Positions 30,091-43,651 are shown, counted from the first letter of the stretch. The stretch is 64,000 nt of DNA from Microvirga tunisiensis (GCF_009296175.1 NZ_VOSK01000009.1:1-64000); one strand, 5' to 3'. Notes: generated by a model not told the origin, from the sequence alone. Numbers and translations are program-made.

Positions 30091-31089
30091 TTACGAAACG
30101 TCCTGCTTCACCCTCGCCCGCGGATGGGCCGCGTTGAAGGCATCCATCAGACGGGCGGCATCCACCTTCGTGTAAAGCTGCGTGGTCGAGAGCGAGGCGT
30201 GGCCCAGGAGCTCCTGGATGCCGCGCAGGTCGCCGCCCTTGGCGAGAAGATGTGTCGCGAAGGAATGGCGCAGGGCATGAGGCGTGGCGCTGTCCGGCAG
30301 ACCCAACGCGCCACGCAGTTCCTCGACGGCGAGCTGGATGATGCGCGGCGAGAGCGGACCGCCCCGCGCCCCGACGAAGAGCGGACCCTCGGGCGGGATC
30401 GCATAGGGGCAGAGCTGCAGATACTCCTCCACGGCGCGCTGGATGGCCGAGATGACCGGCACGCTGCGCATCTTGCCGCCCTTGCCGGTGACCGTGATCG
30501 TGTCGATCCCGTTGACCGGGGCATCGCGCCGCTGCAGCCCCAGCGCCTCGGAAATGCGCAGGCCCGCGCCGTAGAGCAGAGAGAGCACGGCGGCGTCGCG
30601 CGCCAGGATCCAGGGCTTGCGGTTCTCGGACGCCCGCGTCCCGGCATCCGTCACCGCGACGGCCGAGGAGGCTGAGAGGGGGCGCGGCAGGTTCTTGTCC
30701 ACCTTCGGCGTGCGAATCGCCGCAAAGGCCGAGGCCGTCCCGAAGCCCTCCCGTTCCAGATGGCGGGCAAAGGAGCGCAGGGCCGCGAGCTGGCGCATGA
30801 GCGAGCGGCTGCCGACCGAATCCATCCGACGGGCGGCGAGAAACGCCCGGATGTCGAGAGGCTTGAGGCCCAGGATGCCTTTCACGCTCGGCGGCTCGCC
30901 GAGATGGTTGGTCAAGAAGGCCAGGAACTGGCGCAGATCCCGCCCGTAGGCCTCGACGGTTTTGCCTGAGAGCCGCCGCTCCTTGGCGAGCGAGGCGAGC
31001 CACGCCATCGCCTCGCGGCGGGTGTCATCCGCGCCGGGAAGGACGAGATCGAGGATCGAGGATGGTTTTTTTGCGTCCGACACAACCAC
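30091..31089 (-). CDS. xerC: tyrosine recombinase XerC
   Basis: This 332-residue recombinase resolves chromosome dimers at dif with XerD and FtsK. The N-terminal SAM-like core-binding domain (about 25-115) contains SGKTVEAYGRDLRQFLAFL. The catalytic domain has GAGLRISEALGLQ, then HALRHSFATHLL and LGHASLSTTQLYTKV with the nucleophilic tyrosine. It starts at GTG (MVVSDAKKPSS). It belongs to the core genome and is not linked to the island. It is divergent from the methyltransferase gene 77 bp away. Confidence 0.93.
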   Translation of the reverse strand: MVVSDAKKPSSILDLVLPGADDTRREAMAWLASLAKERRLSGKTVEAYGRDLRQFLAFLTNHLGEPPSVKGILGLKPLDIRAFLAARRMDSVGSRSLMRQLAALRSFARHLEREGFGTASAFAAIRTPKVDKNLPRPLSASSAVAVTDAGTRASENRKPWILARDAAVLSLLYGAGLRISEALGLQRRDAPVNGIDTITVTGKGGKMRSVPVISAIQRAVEEYLQLCPYAIPPEGPLFVGARGGPLSPRIIQLAVEELRGALGLPDSATPHALRHSFATHLLAKGGDLRGIQELLGHASLSTTQLYTKVDAARLMDAFNAAHPRARVKQDVS

Positions 31090-31166
31090 ACTATCTGTTC
31101 ATGACCTTGCCAAAGTGTGAAACCGGAAAGGCCAAATGCGACTGGACAAGATAATGTTCGGACCAG

Positions 31167-31811
31167 ATGAGCTTGAGTGAGGAAAACAGCGTGAGCCAAG
31201 CAGGAGGCAGCGTTCCGGGAACGGAGGGGTACGGAGAGCAGGCCGATGGACTCGTCGATTCATATGAAAGCATCGTCTTCGACGACCTGTATCGTCCCCT
31301 CCTGGAGCTACTGCCCGAGACCGGCAGGGCCCTCGATATCGGTGCCGGTACGGGCCGCGACGCGGCGGCCTTGGCGCGGCGCGGCTTTCAGGTTTATGCG
31401 GTCGAGCCGACGCCAGAACTGCGGAATCATGCGCAGCGCTTCCATCCCGATCCGAGCATCGTCTGGATCGACGATGGCCTACCGGATCTGGCGCAGGTTT
31501 ACGACAGCGGCGAGCGTTTCGATCTCGTCCTGATGACGGCCGTGTGGATGCATCTCGACGAACGCGAGCGAAGTCATGCTTTGACTCGGATTGCCGGGCT
31601 GCTCGCCCGGGGAGGCCGGATATTCATGACCATCCGCAAAGGTCCGGTGCCGACGGGCCGCAGGATGTTCGAGGTTCCGATCGATCCATTGGTGTCGCAG
31701 GCGCAATCGATGGGACTTGCGCTTCGTCGGAAGTACGAATTCGGCGATATGCTTGGCCGCAGGGATGTGAGCTGGACCATGCTTGCTTTCGAGAAGGAAA
31801 ATCGGGTCTAA
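31167..31811 (+). CDS. class I SAM-dependent methyltransferase
   Basis: This is a 214-residue Rossmann-fold methyltransferase. Motif I is ALDIGAGTGRDAAALARRG (about 55-73). The acidic end of strand 2 is VYAVEPTPELR, motif II-like DLVLMTAVWMHLDERE follows, and then LARGGRIFMTIRKGP. The substrate is unknown. priA begins 38 nt downstream on the same strand, so the pair may share a transcript. It is not a standard member of the priA neighbourhood that I recall. Confidence 0.85.
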   Translation: MSLSEENSVSQAGGSVPGTEGYGEQADGLVDSYESIVFDDLYRPLLELLPETGRALDIGAGTGRDAAALARRGFQVYAVEPTPELRNHAQRFHPDPSIVWIDDGLPDLAQVYDSGERFDLVLMTAVWMHLDERERSHALTRIAGLLARGGRIFMTIRKGPVPTGRRMFEVPIDPLVSQAQSMGLALRRKYEFGDMLGRRDVSWTMLAFEKENRV

Positions 31812-31849
31812 GCTGTCGCCATGTCCCTGTTGCTCGTGCTCTCTCGCTG

Positions 31850-34012
31850 ATGGCTTCCAAGATCGCCGATGTCCTCATCCCGCTGGCGCTGGACACGGCC
31901 TATTCCTATGCCGTGCCGGACGGCCTCGCCCTCGAGGAGGGCGACGTGGTGCAGGTGCCGCTCGCCAACCGCGAGGTGGCCGGCGTCGTCTGGGGCTTGC
32001 GGGACGGGCAGGGGGGAAACCTCAAGAAGGTGACCGGCGTCATCGAGGCGCCGAACCTGTCGCCCCGGATGCGCAAGTTCCTCGACTGGATCGCGTGGTA
32101 CACCCTGGCGCCCAAGGGCTCGGCCCTCGCCATGGGGCTGAAGATCCCGGATCCCGACCGGCAGGAGGTGGCGCGCGTCGGCGTGAGGCTGGCGGGCGCC
32201 CTGCCGAAGCGCATGACGCCGGCGCGGCAGAAGGTGGTCGAGATCGCCCAGGATGGAATCGTGCGGCTCAAAAGCGAGCTGGCACATGCGGCGGGCGTCA
32301 GCAGCGGCGTCGTCAACGGCCTCATCGACGAGGGGACCCTGGAAACCGTGGCGCTTCTGGCCGAGCCCGTCGCCGAGATGCCCGATCCCGCCTTCGGCCA
32401 CACGGCCCTCTCCGATGGCCAGCGCGAGGCGGCGCACGAACTCGTCGCCGCCATGGGCGAGGAGCACCCGCCCGTAATCCTGCTCGAAGGCGTCACGGGC
32501 TCCGGCAAGACCGAGGTCTATTTCGAGGCGGTCGCCGAGGCCGTGCGGGCGGGCCGGCAGGCGCTGATCCTCATGCCGGAAATCGCCCTCACGGCGCAAT
32601 TCCTCGACCGGTTCGCGGCTCGCTTCGGCGTCAAGCCCGCCACCTGGCATTCCGGCGTGACCGGCCGCCGGCGCGAGCGGCTTTATGCGGCCATCGCGGC
32701 GGGCGAGGTGAAGGTCGTGGCGGGCGCCCGCTCGGCCCTGTTCCTGCCCTACGCGGATCTCGGCCTCGTCATCGTCGACGAGGAGCACGAGACCGCCTAC
32801 AAGCAGGACGACGGAGTGCATTACCATGCCCGCGACATGGCGGTGGTGCGCGGCAAGATCGAGAATGCCCCGGTGGTGCTGGCCTCCGCGACGCCCTCCA
32901 TCGAGAGCCGGGTCAACGTGGAGCGCGGGCGCTACCGTCATGTGCGCCTCCCCGAGCGGTTCGGCGGGCGGTCCATGCCGCAGATCCGGGCCGTGGACCT
33001 GCGCAGGGAAGCCATCCCGAAAGGGCGCTGGCTCTCGCCGGCCCTGGTGACGGCCGTGGAGGACACGGTCGCCCGAGGCGAGCAGGCGCTGCTCTTCCTC
33101 AACCGGCGCGGCTATGCCCCGCTCACCCTCTGCAGGGCCTGCGCCCATCGCTACGAATGCCCGAACTGCTCCTCCTGGCTCGTGGAGCACCGCTTCCGGC
33201 GCTCCCTCGTGTGCCATCATTGCGGCCATGTGGAGCGCACGCCGCACGCCTGCGTCGAATGCGGCAGCGTCGATTCGCTGGTGCCCTGCGGCCCCGGAGT
33301 CGAGCGGATCGCCGAGGAGGCGGCGGAGCTGTTTCCGGACAAGCGCTGCATCGTGCTCTCAAGCGACTTTCCCGGCGGCACGGAGCGCCTGCGGACGGAA
33401 CTCGCCGCCATCGCCGCCGGCGAGTTCGACATCGTCATCGGCACGCAGCTCGTCGCCAAGGGACACAACTTCCCGCTCATGACGCTGGTGGGCGTGCTCG
33501 ACGCCGATATCGGCCTCACCTCCGGCGATCCGCGCGCGGCCGAGCGCACGTTCCAAATGCTCCAGCAGGTCACGGGCCGCGCCGGGCGTGGGGAGAAACC
33601 GGGCCGGGCCCTCGTCCAGACCTGGCAGCCGGACCATCCGGTGATCGCGGCGCTGATCTCCGGCGATGCGGAGCGGTTCTACGCGGAGGAGACCCGCGTC
33701 CGCGAAATGGCGGGCCTGCCCCCGTTCGGGCGCTTGGCGTCCCTCATCGTCTCGGCCGCCGAGCGCGAGGCGGCGGAAGCCCATGCCCGCGCCATGGCCC
33801 TGGTGGCGGAGCCGCCGCCCGGCGTCACGGTGCTCGGCCCCGCCGAAGCGCCGCTCGCCCTGATCCGCGGCCGCTACCGCTTCCGGCTCCTGGTCAAGAC
33901 CGAGCGGGAGGTGGATCTCCAAGCCTATTTGCGCGGCTGGATGGCCCGCAGCCCGAAGATCCGCGGCAACACCCGCGTTTCCATCGACGTGGACCCGCAG
34001 AGCTTTTTGTGA
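31850..34012 (+). CDS. priA: primosomal protein N' (PriA helicase)
   Basis: This 720-residue replication-restart helicase loads the replisome at stalled forks. The N-terminal DNA-binding domain begins IADVLIPLALDTAYSYAVP. The helicase has Walker A GVTGSGKTEVYF, the DEEH box in IVDEEHETAYKQ and the later VTGRAGRGEKPG. Between the helicase lobes lies the zinc module CRACAHRYECPNCSSWL with CHHCGH and CVECGS. The ATG at 31850 is the standard start; the frame stays open upstream but overlaps the methyltransferase. Confidence 0.96.
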   Translation: MASKIADVLIPLALDTAYSYAVPDGLALEEGDVVQVPLANREVAGVVWGLRDGQGGNLKKVTGVIEAPNLSPRMRKFLDWIAWYTLAPKGSALAMGLKIPDPDRQEVARVGVRLAGALPKRMTPARQKVVEIAQDGIVRLKSELAHAAGVSSGVVNGLIDEGTLETVALLAEPVAEMPDPAFGHTALSDGQREAAHELVAAMGEEHPPVILLEGVTGSGKTEVYFEAVAEAVRAGRQALILMPEIALTAQFLDRFAARFGVKPATWHSGVTGRRRERLYAAIAAGEVKVVAGARSALFLPYADLGLVIVDEEHETAYKQDDGVHYHARDMAVVRGKIENAPVVLASATPSIESRVNVERGRYRHVRLPERFGGRSMPQIRAVDLRREAIPKGRWLSPALVTAVEDTVARGEQALLFLNRRGYAPLTLCRACAHRYECPNCSSWLVEHRFRRSLVCHHCGHVERTPHACVECGSVDSLVPCGPGVERIAEEAAELFPDKRCIVLSSDFPGGTERLRTELAAIAAGEFDIVIGTQLVAKGHNFPLMTLVGVLDADIGLTSGDPRAAERTFQMLQQVTGRAGRGEKPGRALVQTWQPDHPVIAALISGDAERFYAEETRVREMAGLPPFGRLASLIVSAAEREAAEAHARAMALVAEPPPGVTVLGPAEAPLALIRGRYRFRLLVKTEREVDLQAYLRGWMARSPKIRGNTRVSIDVDPQSFL

Positions 34013-34045
34013 TCAAGCGAAAGCGCATCATCAAGACAAGGCACC

Positions 34046-34606
34046 ATGACCAAGATCGTCCATTGCATCCGCCACGGCCAGTCCACCTTCAACGCGCACT
34101 GGGCCGAACACGGCGAGGATCCGCTCCACATCGATGCGCCCCTGACCGAGCTCGGCCGGCGCCAGGTGGCCGAGCGGGCGCCCGAGCTGCGCCAGCATCC
34201 CTATGAGCTCGTCGTGACCTCGCCGCTGACCCGGGCGATCCAGACCACCATGGGTCTGTTCGGGGACCATCCCGCCTCTCCGTCGATCCTCGTGGAATGC
34301 CTCCACCGTGAGTATCTGGAGAGCAGCTGCGACGTGGGGCGGGCCGTCTCTCATCTGTCGCAGGAGTTCCCCCATCTGTCCTTCGGGCACCTGGACGAGG
34401 TCTGGTGGCACAACGAGGGCGAGGTGAACGAGCGGGGCTTCGTCTACGAGCCGGCCCATGTGTTCGAGGAGCGGGTCGAGCGGTTCCGCGGCTGGCTCGC
34501 CGAGCGGCCGGAAAGCATGATCGCCGTCGTCGGGCACGGCACCTTCTTCAGCAAGCTCACCGGACGATTTCTGAACAACTGCGAAGTTGCCACCCTGGAG
34601 CTCTAG
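34046..34606 (+). CDS. histidine phosphatase family protein
   Basis: This is a 186-residue phosphoglycerate-mutase-like phosphatase. The catalytic RHG motif is CIRHGQSTFN (about 7-16). The phosphate-binding arginine is in TSPLTRAIQT, and the second histidine is in AVVGHGTFFSKLTGR. The acidic residue lies in HREYLESSCDVG. The substrate is unknown. It follows priA by 33 nt. The 242-bp gap to atpH shows no gene or clear terminator. Confidence 0.88.
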   Translation: MTKIVHCIRHGQSTFNAHWAEHGEDPLHIDAPLTELGRRQVAERAPELRQHPYELVVTSPLTRAIQTTMGLFGDHPASPSILVECLHREYLESSCDVGRAVSHLSQEFPHLSFGHLDEVWWHNEGEVNERGFVYEPAHVFEERVERFRGWLAERPESMIAVVGHGTFFSKLTGRFLNNCEVATLEL

Positions 34607-34848
34607 AGCATTTTTCGGCGAAGGGGCTCCTCTGGACCTTTACCTTAACCGGCTGCCTGGTTTTTTCCCGGCCAGACAGGGCCCAGCTCGCCTTGCGCCT
34701 CGGAAAAACCCATGCTAGTGCACCCTCGCCTGACGGGCGGAGAAGGCTTTCGCTCCGGGCTCATTTCCACACCTGACGGGTTTCCCGAGGGCCTCGTTCG
34801 CAGGCTTTCCCGGTCCGAGGCCCGTTAAGACACGAGAGAGACGGTTAC

Positions 34849-35420
34849 GTGGCGCAAAGCGGTTCGCAAGAAGGACCCCTCCTGTCGGGCGTAGCATTGC
34901 GCTATGCGTCGGGGCTGTTCGAACTCGCTCGGGAAGCGAATGCCGTGGATGCCGTTGCCGGCGATCTCGCCCGCTTCGGTGAGTTGATCCGCGGCAGCGA
35001 CGACTTGCAGCGCCTGATCCAAAACCCCATCTTTACGGTCGAAGAGCAGTCGAACGCGATCGGAGCCATTCTCGACAAGGCCGCCATTTCGGGTCTTGCG
35101 GGCAACTTCATCCGCCTCGTGGCGGCCAAGCGCCGGCTCTTCGTGCTGCCCGACATGATCCGCGCCTATCAGGACCTCGTGTCCGATGCGAAGGGCATTG
35201 TCCGGGCGCAGGTCACCCTGGCGGAAGCGCCGTCCGACACAGTCCTGAACGAAATCAAGGCGGCGCTGCGCGACGTCGCCAAGGCTGACGTCTCCGTCGA
35301 CGTCAAAATCGACCCGAGCCTCATCGGCGGTCTCATCGTGAAGATGGGCTCCCGCATGGTGGATGCCTCGGTGCGCACCAAACTCAATTCCATTCGTCTA
35401 GCGATGAAAGAGGTCCACTG

Positions 35421-35421
<1 letters not shown>
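34849..35421 (+). CDS. atpH: ATP synthase F1 delta subunit
   Basis: This 190-residue subunit links the F1 head to the peripheral stalk of F0. The N-terminal helical domain begins [19 protein letters not shown]. The C-terminal domain has the family signature [20 protein letters not shown]. It starts at GTG and overlaps atpA as TGATG, indicating coupling. First gene of atpHAGDC; the F0 genes are elsewhere, as usual in alphaproteobacteria. Confidence 0.96.
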
Positions 35422-36950
<1,529 letters not shown>

Positions 36951-37005
36951 AGACTTCCGTTCTCGCAAGATCCAGCCGGATTACCGGAGAGGGTAGGGCC
37001 GCTCG

Positions 37006-39343
<2,338 letters not shown>

Positions 39344-39358
39344 TCAAAGTTCGTGCTG

Positions 39359-39387
39359 TCCCGGAGTCGTGCCTGCACACTCCGGGA
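39359..39387. other. hairpin between atpD and atpC
   Basis: TCCCGGAGT (39359-39367) and ACTCCGGGA (39379-39387) form a 9-bp stem with an 11-nt loop. There is no T-run. It may stabilise or process the mRNA and lower epsilon-subunit output. Confidence 0.6.
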
Positions 39388-39453
39388 TCACTTTGTCCAA
39401 AGCGTATCTCCCAAACGATTCCCGATCACTCATCGGGATGACGAGGAGCTCAG

Positions 39454-39855
39454 ATGGCTACCTTCAACTTCGAACTCGTGTCTCCCGAGCGTGTGCTGTT
39501 CTCCGGCGACGTCGATGCCGTCGTGCTGCCGGCGACCGAGGGCGACATGACGGTTCTGGCCGGCCACTCGCCCGTGATGACGGCCCTCAAGACCGGGTTC
39601 CTCGTCATTACCAGCACCCCTGGCAATGGACGGCGGGTTCTCGTCCGCGGCGGCTTCGCCGACGTGAACCAGAACGGCCTGACGGTTCTCGCCGAACGCG
39701 CTCTTCCTGAGGAAGAGCTGACCCAGGATATCCTCGACCAGGAAATCCTGACGGCCGAAATGCATTACGATGCCACCAATGATCCGGCCGCCAAGCACGC
39801 GGCGGAGTCGGCGGTCGCGCAATTGCGCGAGGCGAAGGCTGCCCTGAACTTCTAA
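39454..39855 (+). CDS. atpC: ATP synthase F1 epsilon subunit
   Basis: This 133-residue regulatory rotor subunit has an N-terminal beta-sandwich with FELVSPERVLFSGDVDAVVLP and the conserved GDMTVLAGHSPVMTALK. A short C-terminal helical part (KHAAESAVAQLREAKAAL) follows. Length matches alphaproteobacterial epsilon. A terminator follows directly. Confidence 0.96.
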   Translation: MATFNFELVSPERVLFSGDVDAVVLPATEGDMTVLAGHSPVMTALKTGFLVITSTPGNGRRVLVRGGFADVNQNGLTVLAERALPEEELTQDILDQEILTAEMHYDATNDPAAKHAAESAVAQLREAKAALNF

Positions 39856-39865
39856 AGCTTGAAAC

Positions 39866-39890
39866 AACCCGGCCCCGAGCCGGGTTTTTC
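39866..39890 (+). terminator. Rho-independent terminator of atpHAGDC
   Basis: AACCCGGC, loop CCCGA, GCCGGGTT, then TTTC. It lies 10 nt after the atpC stop and ends 4 nt before the next gene's ATG. Confidence 0.9.
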
Positions 39891-39894
39891 TTTG

Positions 39895-40407
39895 ATGGAC
39901 CACGCCGCACCGCTCATCCTGACGCTCCAGTTCGACGAACCCTCCTTCGCGTTCTTCGACGAGCAAAGGCGGCGCTACTTTCCGCCGGAACGGAACTTCA
40001 TCCCGGCGCATTTGACACTGTTCCATCATCTGCCCGGCGAGCACGCCGGAACCATCCGGCAGGACGTCGAGGCTTATGCATCACGTCAGCATCCCTTCAC
40101 GCTCCATGTGAAAGGCCTGCGCTCCCTCGGACGCGGTGTCGCCTACACGCTTGAGTCCGTTGAGCTGGCTGAGATGCGCCGGCATCTTGCCATGCAATGG
40201 AATGACTGGCTCAAACCTCAGGATCGCCAGAACCACCTGCCGCATGTGACGGTGCAGAACAAGGTCGATCCGACTGCCGCGAGGGCTCTTCTGGAGGAGC
40301 TGAGCGACAGTTTCGAGCCGTTTCGGGCCGAGGCCGTCGGATTGGAGTTGTGGTGGTATCGCGGCGGGCCCTGGGAGCGCGTGCGAGCTTTCCGGTTCAC
40401 ACCATGA
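39895..40407 (+). CDS. 2'-5' RNA ligase / phosphodiesterase-like protein
   Basis: This 170-residue protein of the 2H phosphoesterase fold has both catalytic HxT motifs, HLTLFHHL (about 42) and HVTVQNK (about 117). The ATG at 39895 begins MDHAAPLILTLQFDEPS and sits immediately after the atp terminator; a reading from 39859 would run through the terminator. Family members act on 2'-5' or cyclic phosphodiester bonds in RNA, but the true substrate is unknown. Expression presumably depends on read-through or on a promoter overlapping the terminator. Confidence 0.82.
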   Translation: MDHAAPLILTLQFDEPSFAFFDEQRRRYFPPERNFIPAHLTLFHHLPGEHAGTIRQDVEAYASRQHPFTLHVKGLRSLGRGVAYTLESVELAEMRRHLAMQWNDWLKPQDRQNHLPHVTVQNKVDPTAARALLEELSDSFEPFRAEAVGLELWWYRGGPWERVRAFRFTP

Positions 40408-40416
40408 GTCCATTAT

Positions 40417-40506
40417 GTCATGGCCGGGTTTGTCCCGGCCATCTCGACGAGGAAAAGCTCCGGTGTCCGACAAATCGTCATCACCGGCACAAGGCCGGTG
40501 ATGACG
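40417..40506. repeat. palindromic repeat, family A
   Basis: GTCATGGCCGGG...CCCGGCCATC is followed by GTCATCACCGGC...GCCGGTGATGACG. It sits between the convergent 2H-phosphoesterase gene and putA, where it could act as a bidirectional end structure. Confidence 0.85.
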
Positions 40507-40552
40507 TGAAACAGGTATAGAACACCGAAGGATCGGGGAAAGGCGCTACGCC

Positions 40553-43500
40553 TCACTCCCCCATCGCAATTAGGTTCGCGTTGCCGCCGGCGGCCGCCGT
40601 GTTGATCGTCACCGTCTGCTCGGTCGCAAAGCGCAGGAGGTAGTGCGGACCGCCGGCCTTAGGGCCGGTACCGGACAGCCCGTGACCGCCGAAGGGCTGC
40701 ACGCCGACGACAGCACCGATCATGTTGCGGTTCACGTAGACATTGCCCACCGACAAAGCCTGCACGACGCGCTCCACGGTCGCGTCGATGCGCGAGTGGA
40801 CGCCGAGCGTCAGGCCATAGCCGGAGCCCTCGATGGCCCGCAGCACGTCCTCCAGGCGATCCGCCTTGTAGCGCACGACGTGCAGAACCGGTCCGAACAC
40901 CTCCTGCGCGAGATCGTGGGGCTTGTTGAGTTCGAAGATGTGCGGCGCCACATAAGTCCCGACCGAAGGAGCCTCGCCGGCATAATGCACTTTGGCGGAG
41001 CGCTTCATGGCCTCGACATGCGCATCGAGCTTGTCCTTCGCCTCGCGGTCGATCACGGGACCAACCTGGGTCGCGATTTCGCGTGGATCGGCGATCTTCA
41101 ATTCGCGCGCATTGCCGGCGATCATCTCGATCATGCGATCGGCCACATCGTCCTGCACGCAGAGCAGGCGCAGGGCCGAGCAGCGCTGACCGGCGGAGCG
41201 GAAGGCGGACATCACCACATCATCGGCGACCTGCTCGGGCAAAGCGGTCGCATCGACGATCATGGCGTTGATGCCGCCGGTCTCGGCGATCAGCGGCACG
41301 ATAGCCGCATCCTTGTTCGCGAGCGTGCGGTTGATGATGCGGGCCACCTCGGTCGATCCGGTGAAGACCACACCGGCCACATCCTTGTGCTCCACGAGAC
41401 GCGCACCCACGCGTCCATCGCCGGGCACAAGATGAAGCGCCGCCTTCGGCACTCCCGCCTCATGCAGGATGCGCACGGCGAGATCCGCGATGAGCGGCGT
41501 CTGCTCGGCAGGCTTCGCCACGACCGCATTGCCGGCCATCAGCGCGGCGCCGACCTGACCGAGGAAGATGGCAAGGGGGAAATTCCAGGGCGAGATCGCC
41601 ACGAACACGCCGCGGCCGCGCAGGCGCAGCACGTTGCTCTCGCCCGTTGGCCCCGGCATCGCCTCGCCTGTGCCGAAGAGACTGCGACCCTGAACGGCGT
41701 AGTAGCGCAGGAAATCGATCGCTTCGCGTACCTCGGAGAGCGCGTCGTCGAGGGTCTTGCCGGCTTCGACCTGCAGCAGGTGCAGCAGCGCACCGCGTCG
41801 CTCCTCCAGAAGATCGGCGGCGCGCTGGAGCACCTTGGCACGCGCATTTGCGTCCGTGCGGCTCCACTTGGCGAAGCCGGCACTGGCCGCAGCCATGGCG
41901 CGGTCGGCCACTTCAGGTGAGGCTTCCGTCACCTGGCCGGCCACCGTCGTGCCGTCGATGGGGCTGATGACAGGACGTGACGAGCCGGATGCCGCCTTGC
42001 CATCGATCAGCGGCTCGGCCTTGAAGCTCTGCTGCGCGCTGCGCTTGATCTCGGCGAGGAACGCATCGAGCGAGGCATGGCGGCCGAACTCCACGCCCTT
42101 CGAATTGGTACGCTCGGGGCCATAGAGATCACGCGGCAGGGGAAGCCTGGAATGGCGCGCCTTGTCGGCGGACACGATGATGTCGGCCGGACGCTTCAAG
42201 AGGGACTGAATCGGAACGTTGGTATCGGCCGCGACCGAGACGAAGGAGGAATTCGCGCCGTTCTCCAACAGGCGGCGCACGAGATAGGCGAGAAGATCGC
42301 GATGGCCGCCCACCGGCGCGTAGGCGCGGCACGCCAAGCCCGGATTGTCCTCCAGAAGGCGCGCGTAGAGGGCCTCGCCCATGCCGTGCAGGCGCTGGAA
42401 CTCGTAGCCCTCCGTGCCGCCGGCGCGCTCGATGATGGATGCGACGGTCAACGCGTTGTGCGTGGCGAATTGCGGGTAGATGCGCGGGCGCAAGCTCAGC
42501 ATCTTCTCGGCGCAGGCCATGTAGTGCAGGTCCGTCATCGCCTTGCGGGTGAAGACCGGATAATCGTCGAGGCCGCGCTCCTGGGCGCGCTTCACCTCCG
42601 TATCCCAATAGGCGCCCTTCACGAGGCGCACCATGAGCTGACGGTCGTAGCGCTCCGCCATGGCGGCAATGGCGTCGACCACCGAGCCGGCGCGCTTCTG
42701 ATAGGCCTGGATGGCGAGGCCGAAGCCCTTCCAGTCGGCGAGGGACGGATCGGCGAGCACGGCTTCGATCACTTCGAGCGAGAGTTCGAGCCGGTCGGCT
42801 TCCTCGGCATCGATGGTGAAGTTGAGGTCGTAGGACTTCGCTTGTCGAGCCAGTTCGATCACGAGCGGCACCAGCTCGCGTATGACCCGGTCGCGGCTCG
42901 TGGCTTCATAGCGCGGATGAAGGGCCGAGAGCTTCACCGAGATGCCGGGACGATGCGGGAGCGGCTCGTTGCCGGCCGAGCGGCCGATGGCGTCGATGGC
43001 GGAGGCGTAGGACTGGAAATAGCGGCGCGCATCCTCGGCCGTGCGGGCGCCCTCGCCCAGCATGTCGAAGGAATAGCGGTAGAGGCGGCCCTTGGACGAC
43101 GTGGCGCGCTTCAACGCCTCCTCGATGGTCTGGCCGAGCACGAAGTGGTTGCCCATGACCCGCATGGCCTGACGGGTGGCGGTGCGCACGGCAGGAAGGC
43201 CGAGGCGCTTGGTGAGCTGGCCGAGAATGCTCTCCGGCGTCTCGCCGGGCTGGATGATGCGCGCCGTAATGCCGAGCGCCCAGGCCGAGGCCGAGACAAG
43301 GAAGGCATCCGACTTCGACTCGTGACCGGCAAAATCGGCCTGACCCAGCTTGTCCTCGATCAGCCGGTCGGCGGTGGCCCCATCCGGCACCCGCAGCAGG
43401 GCCTCGGCGAGAACCATCAGGGCAAGGCCTTCCTTGGTGGAGAGCGCGTATTCCCGCAGCATCTCCTCGACGCCGCCGAGGCCGCCGCCTTTGGCGCGGA

Positions 43501-43651
43501 TCGCCTCAATCAGGCGGGCGGCCTGATCGTCCACGCGCTTCTCCCGCTCCGGCGAGAGACGCGAACCGGCGAGAAGCCGGGCCGCAATGGCCTTGTCGTC
43601 TTCCGCGAAGGGCGGGTTGAAGGGCAGGGCGGCGCTGGGGGCAGGGCTCAT
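40553..43651 (-). CDS. putA: bifunctional proline dehydrogenase / glutamate semialdehyde dehydrogenase
   Basis: This 1032-residue enzyme oxidises proline to glutamate in two steps. The proline dehydrogenase barrel (about 70-470) contains the FAD-site region MVRLVKGAYWDTEVKRAQ and a late YAPVGGHRDLLAYLVRRLLENG. The aldehyde dehydrogenase part (about 560-1020) has the NAD site GVVFTGSTEVA, catalytic Glu in IAETGGINAMIVD and Cys in RSAGQRCSALR. It lacks the extra N-terminal ribbon-helix-helix of trifunctional PutA, fitting regulation by the adjacent Lrp-type gene. The ATG at 43651 has AGAGGA upstream. Confidence 0.96.
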   Translation of the reverse strand: MSPAPSAALPFNPPFAEDDKAIAARLLAGSRLSPEREKRVDDQAARLIEAIRAKGGGLGGVEEMLREYALSTKEGLALMVLAEALLRVPDGATADRLIEDKLGQADFAGHESKSDAFLVSASAWALGITARIIQPGETPESILGQLTKRLGLPAVRTATRQAMRVMGNHFVLGQTIEEALKRATSSKGRLYRYSFDMLGEGARTAEDARRYFQSYASAIDAIGRSAGNEPLPHRPGISVKLSALHPRYEATSRDRVIRELVPLVIELARQAKSYDLNFTIDAEEADRLELSLEVIEAVLADPSLADWKGFGLAIQAYQKRAGSVVDAIAAMAERYDRQLMVRLVKGAYWDTEVKRAQERGLDDYPVFTRKAMTDLHYMACAEKMLSLRPRIYPQFATHNALTVASIIERAGGTEGYEFQRLHGMGEALYARLLEDNPGLACRAYAPVGGHRDLLAYLVRRLLENGANSSFVSVAADTNVPIQSLLKRPADIIVSADKARHSRLPLPRDLYGPERTNSKGVEFGRHASLDAFLAEIKRSAQQSFKAEPLIDGKAASGSSRPVISPIDGTTVAGQVTEASPEVADRAMAAASAGFAKWSRTDANARAKVLQRAADLLEERRGALLHLLQVEAGKTLDDALSEVREAIDFLRYYAVQGRSLFGTGEAMPGPTGESNVLRLRGRGVFVAISPWNFPLAIFLGQVGAALMAGNAVVAKPAEQTPLIADLAVRILHEAGVPKAALHLVPGDGRVGARLVEHKDVAGVVFTGSTEVARIINRTLANKDAAIVPLIAETGGINAMIVDATALPEQVADDVVMSAFRSAGQRCSALRLLCVQDDVADRMIEMIAGNARELKIADPREIATQVGPVIDREAKDKLDAHVEAMKRSAKVHYAGEAPSVGTYVAPHIFELNKPHDLAQEVFGPVLHVVRYKADRLEDVLRAIEGSGYGLTLGVHSRIDATVERVVQALSVGNVYVNRNMIGAVVGVQPFGGHGLSGTGPKAGGPHYLLRFATEQTVTINTAAAGGNANLIAMGE

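Noticed and set aside
30091-31089. xerC as a second island integrase
   Set aside because: It has full XerC signatures, core GC content, and priA/atp core neighbours, with no tRNA next to it.
31544-31849. N-terminal extension of priA
   Set aside because: It overlaps the methyltransferase in another frame and is not PriA-like; the ATG at 31850 matches the family start.
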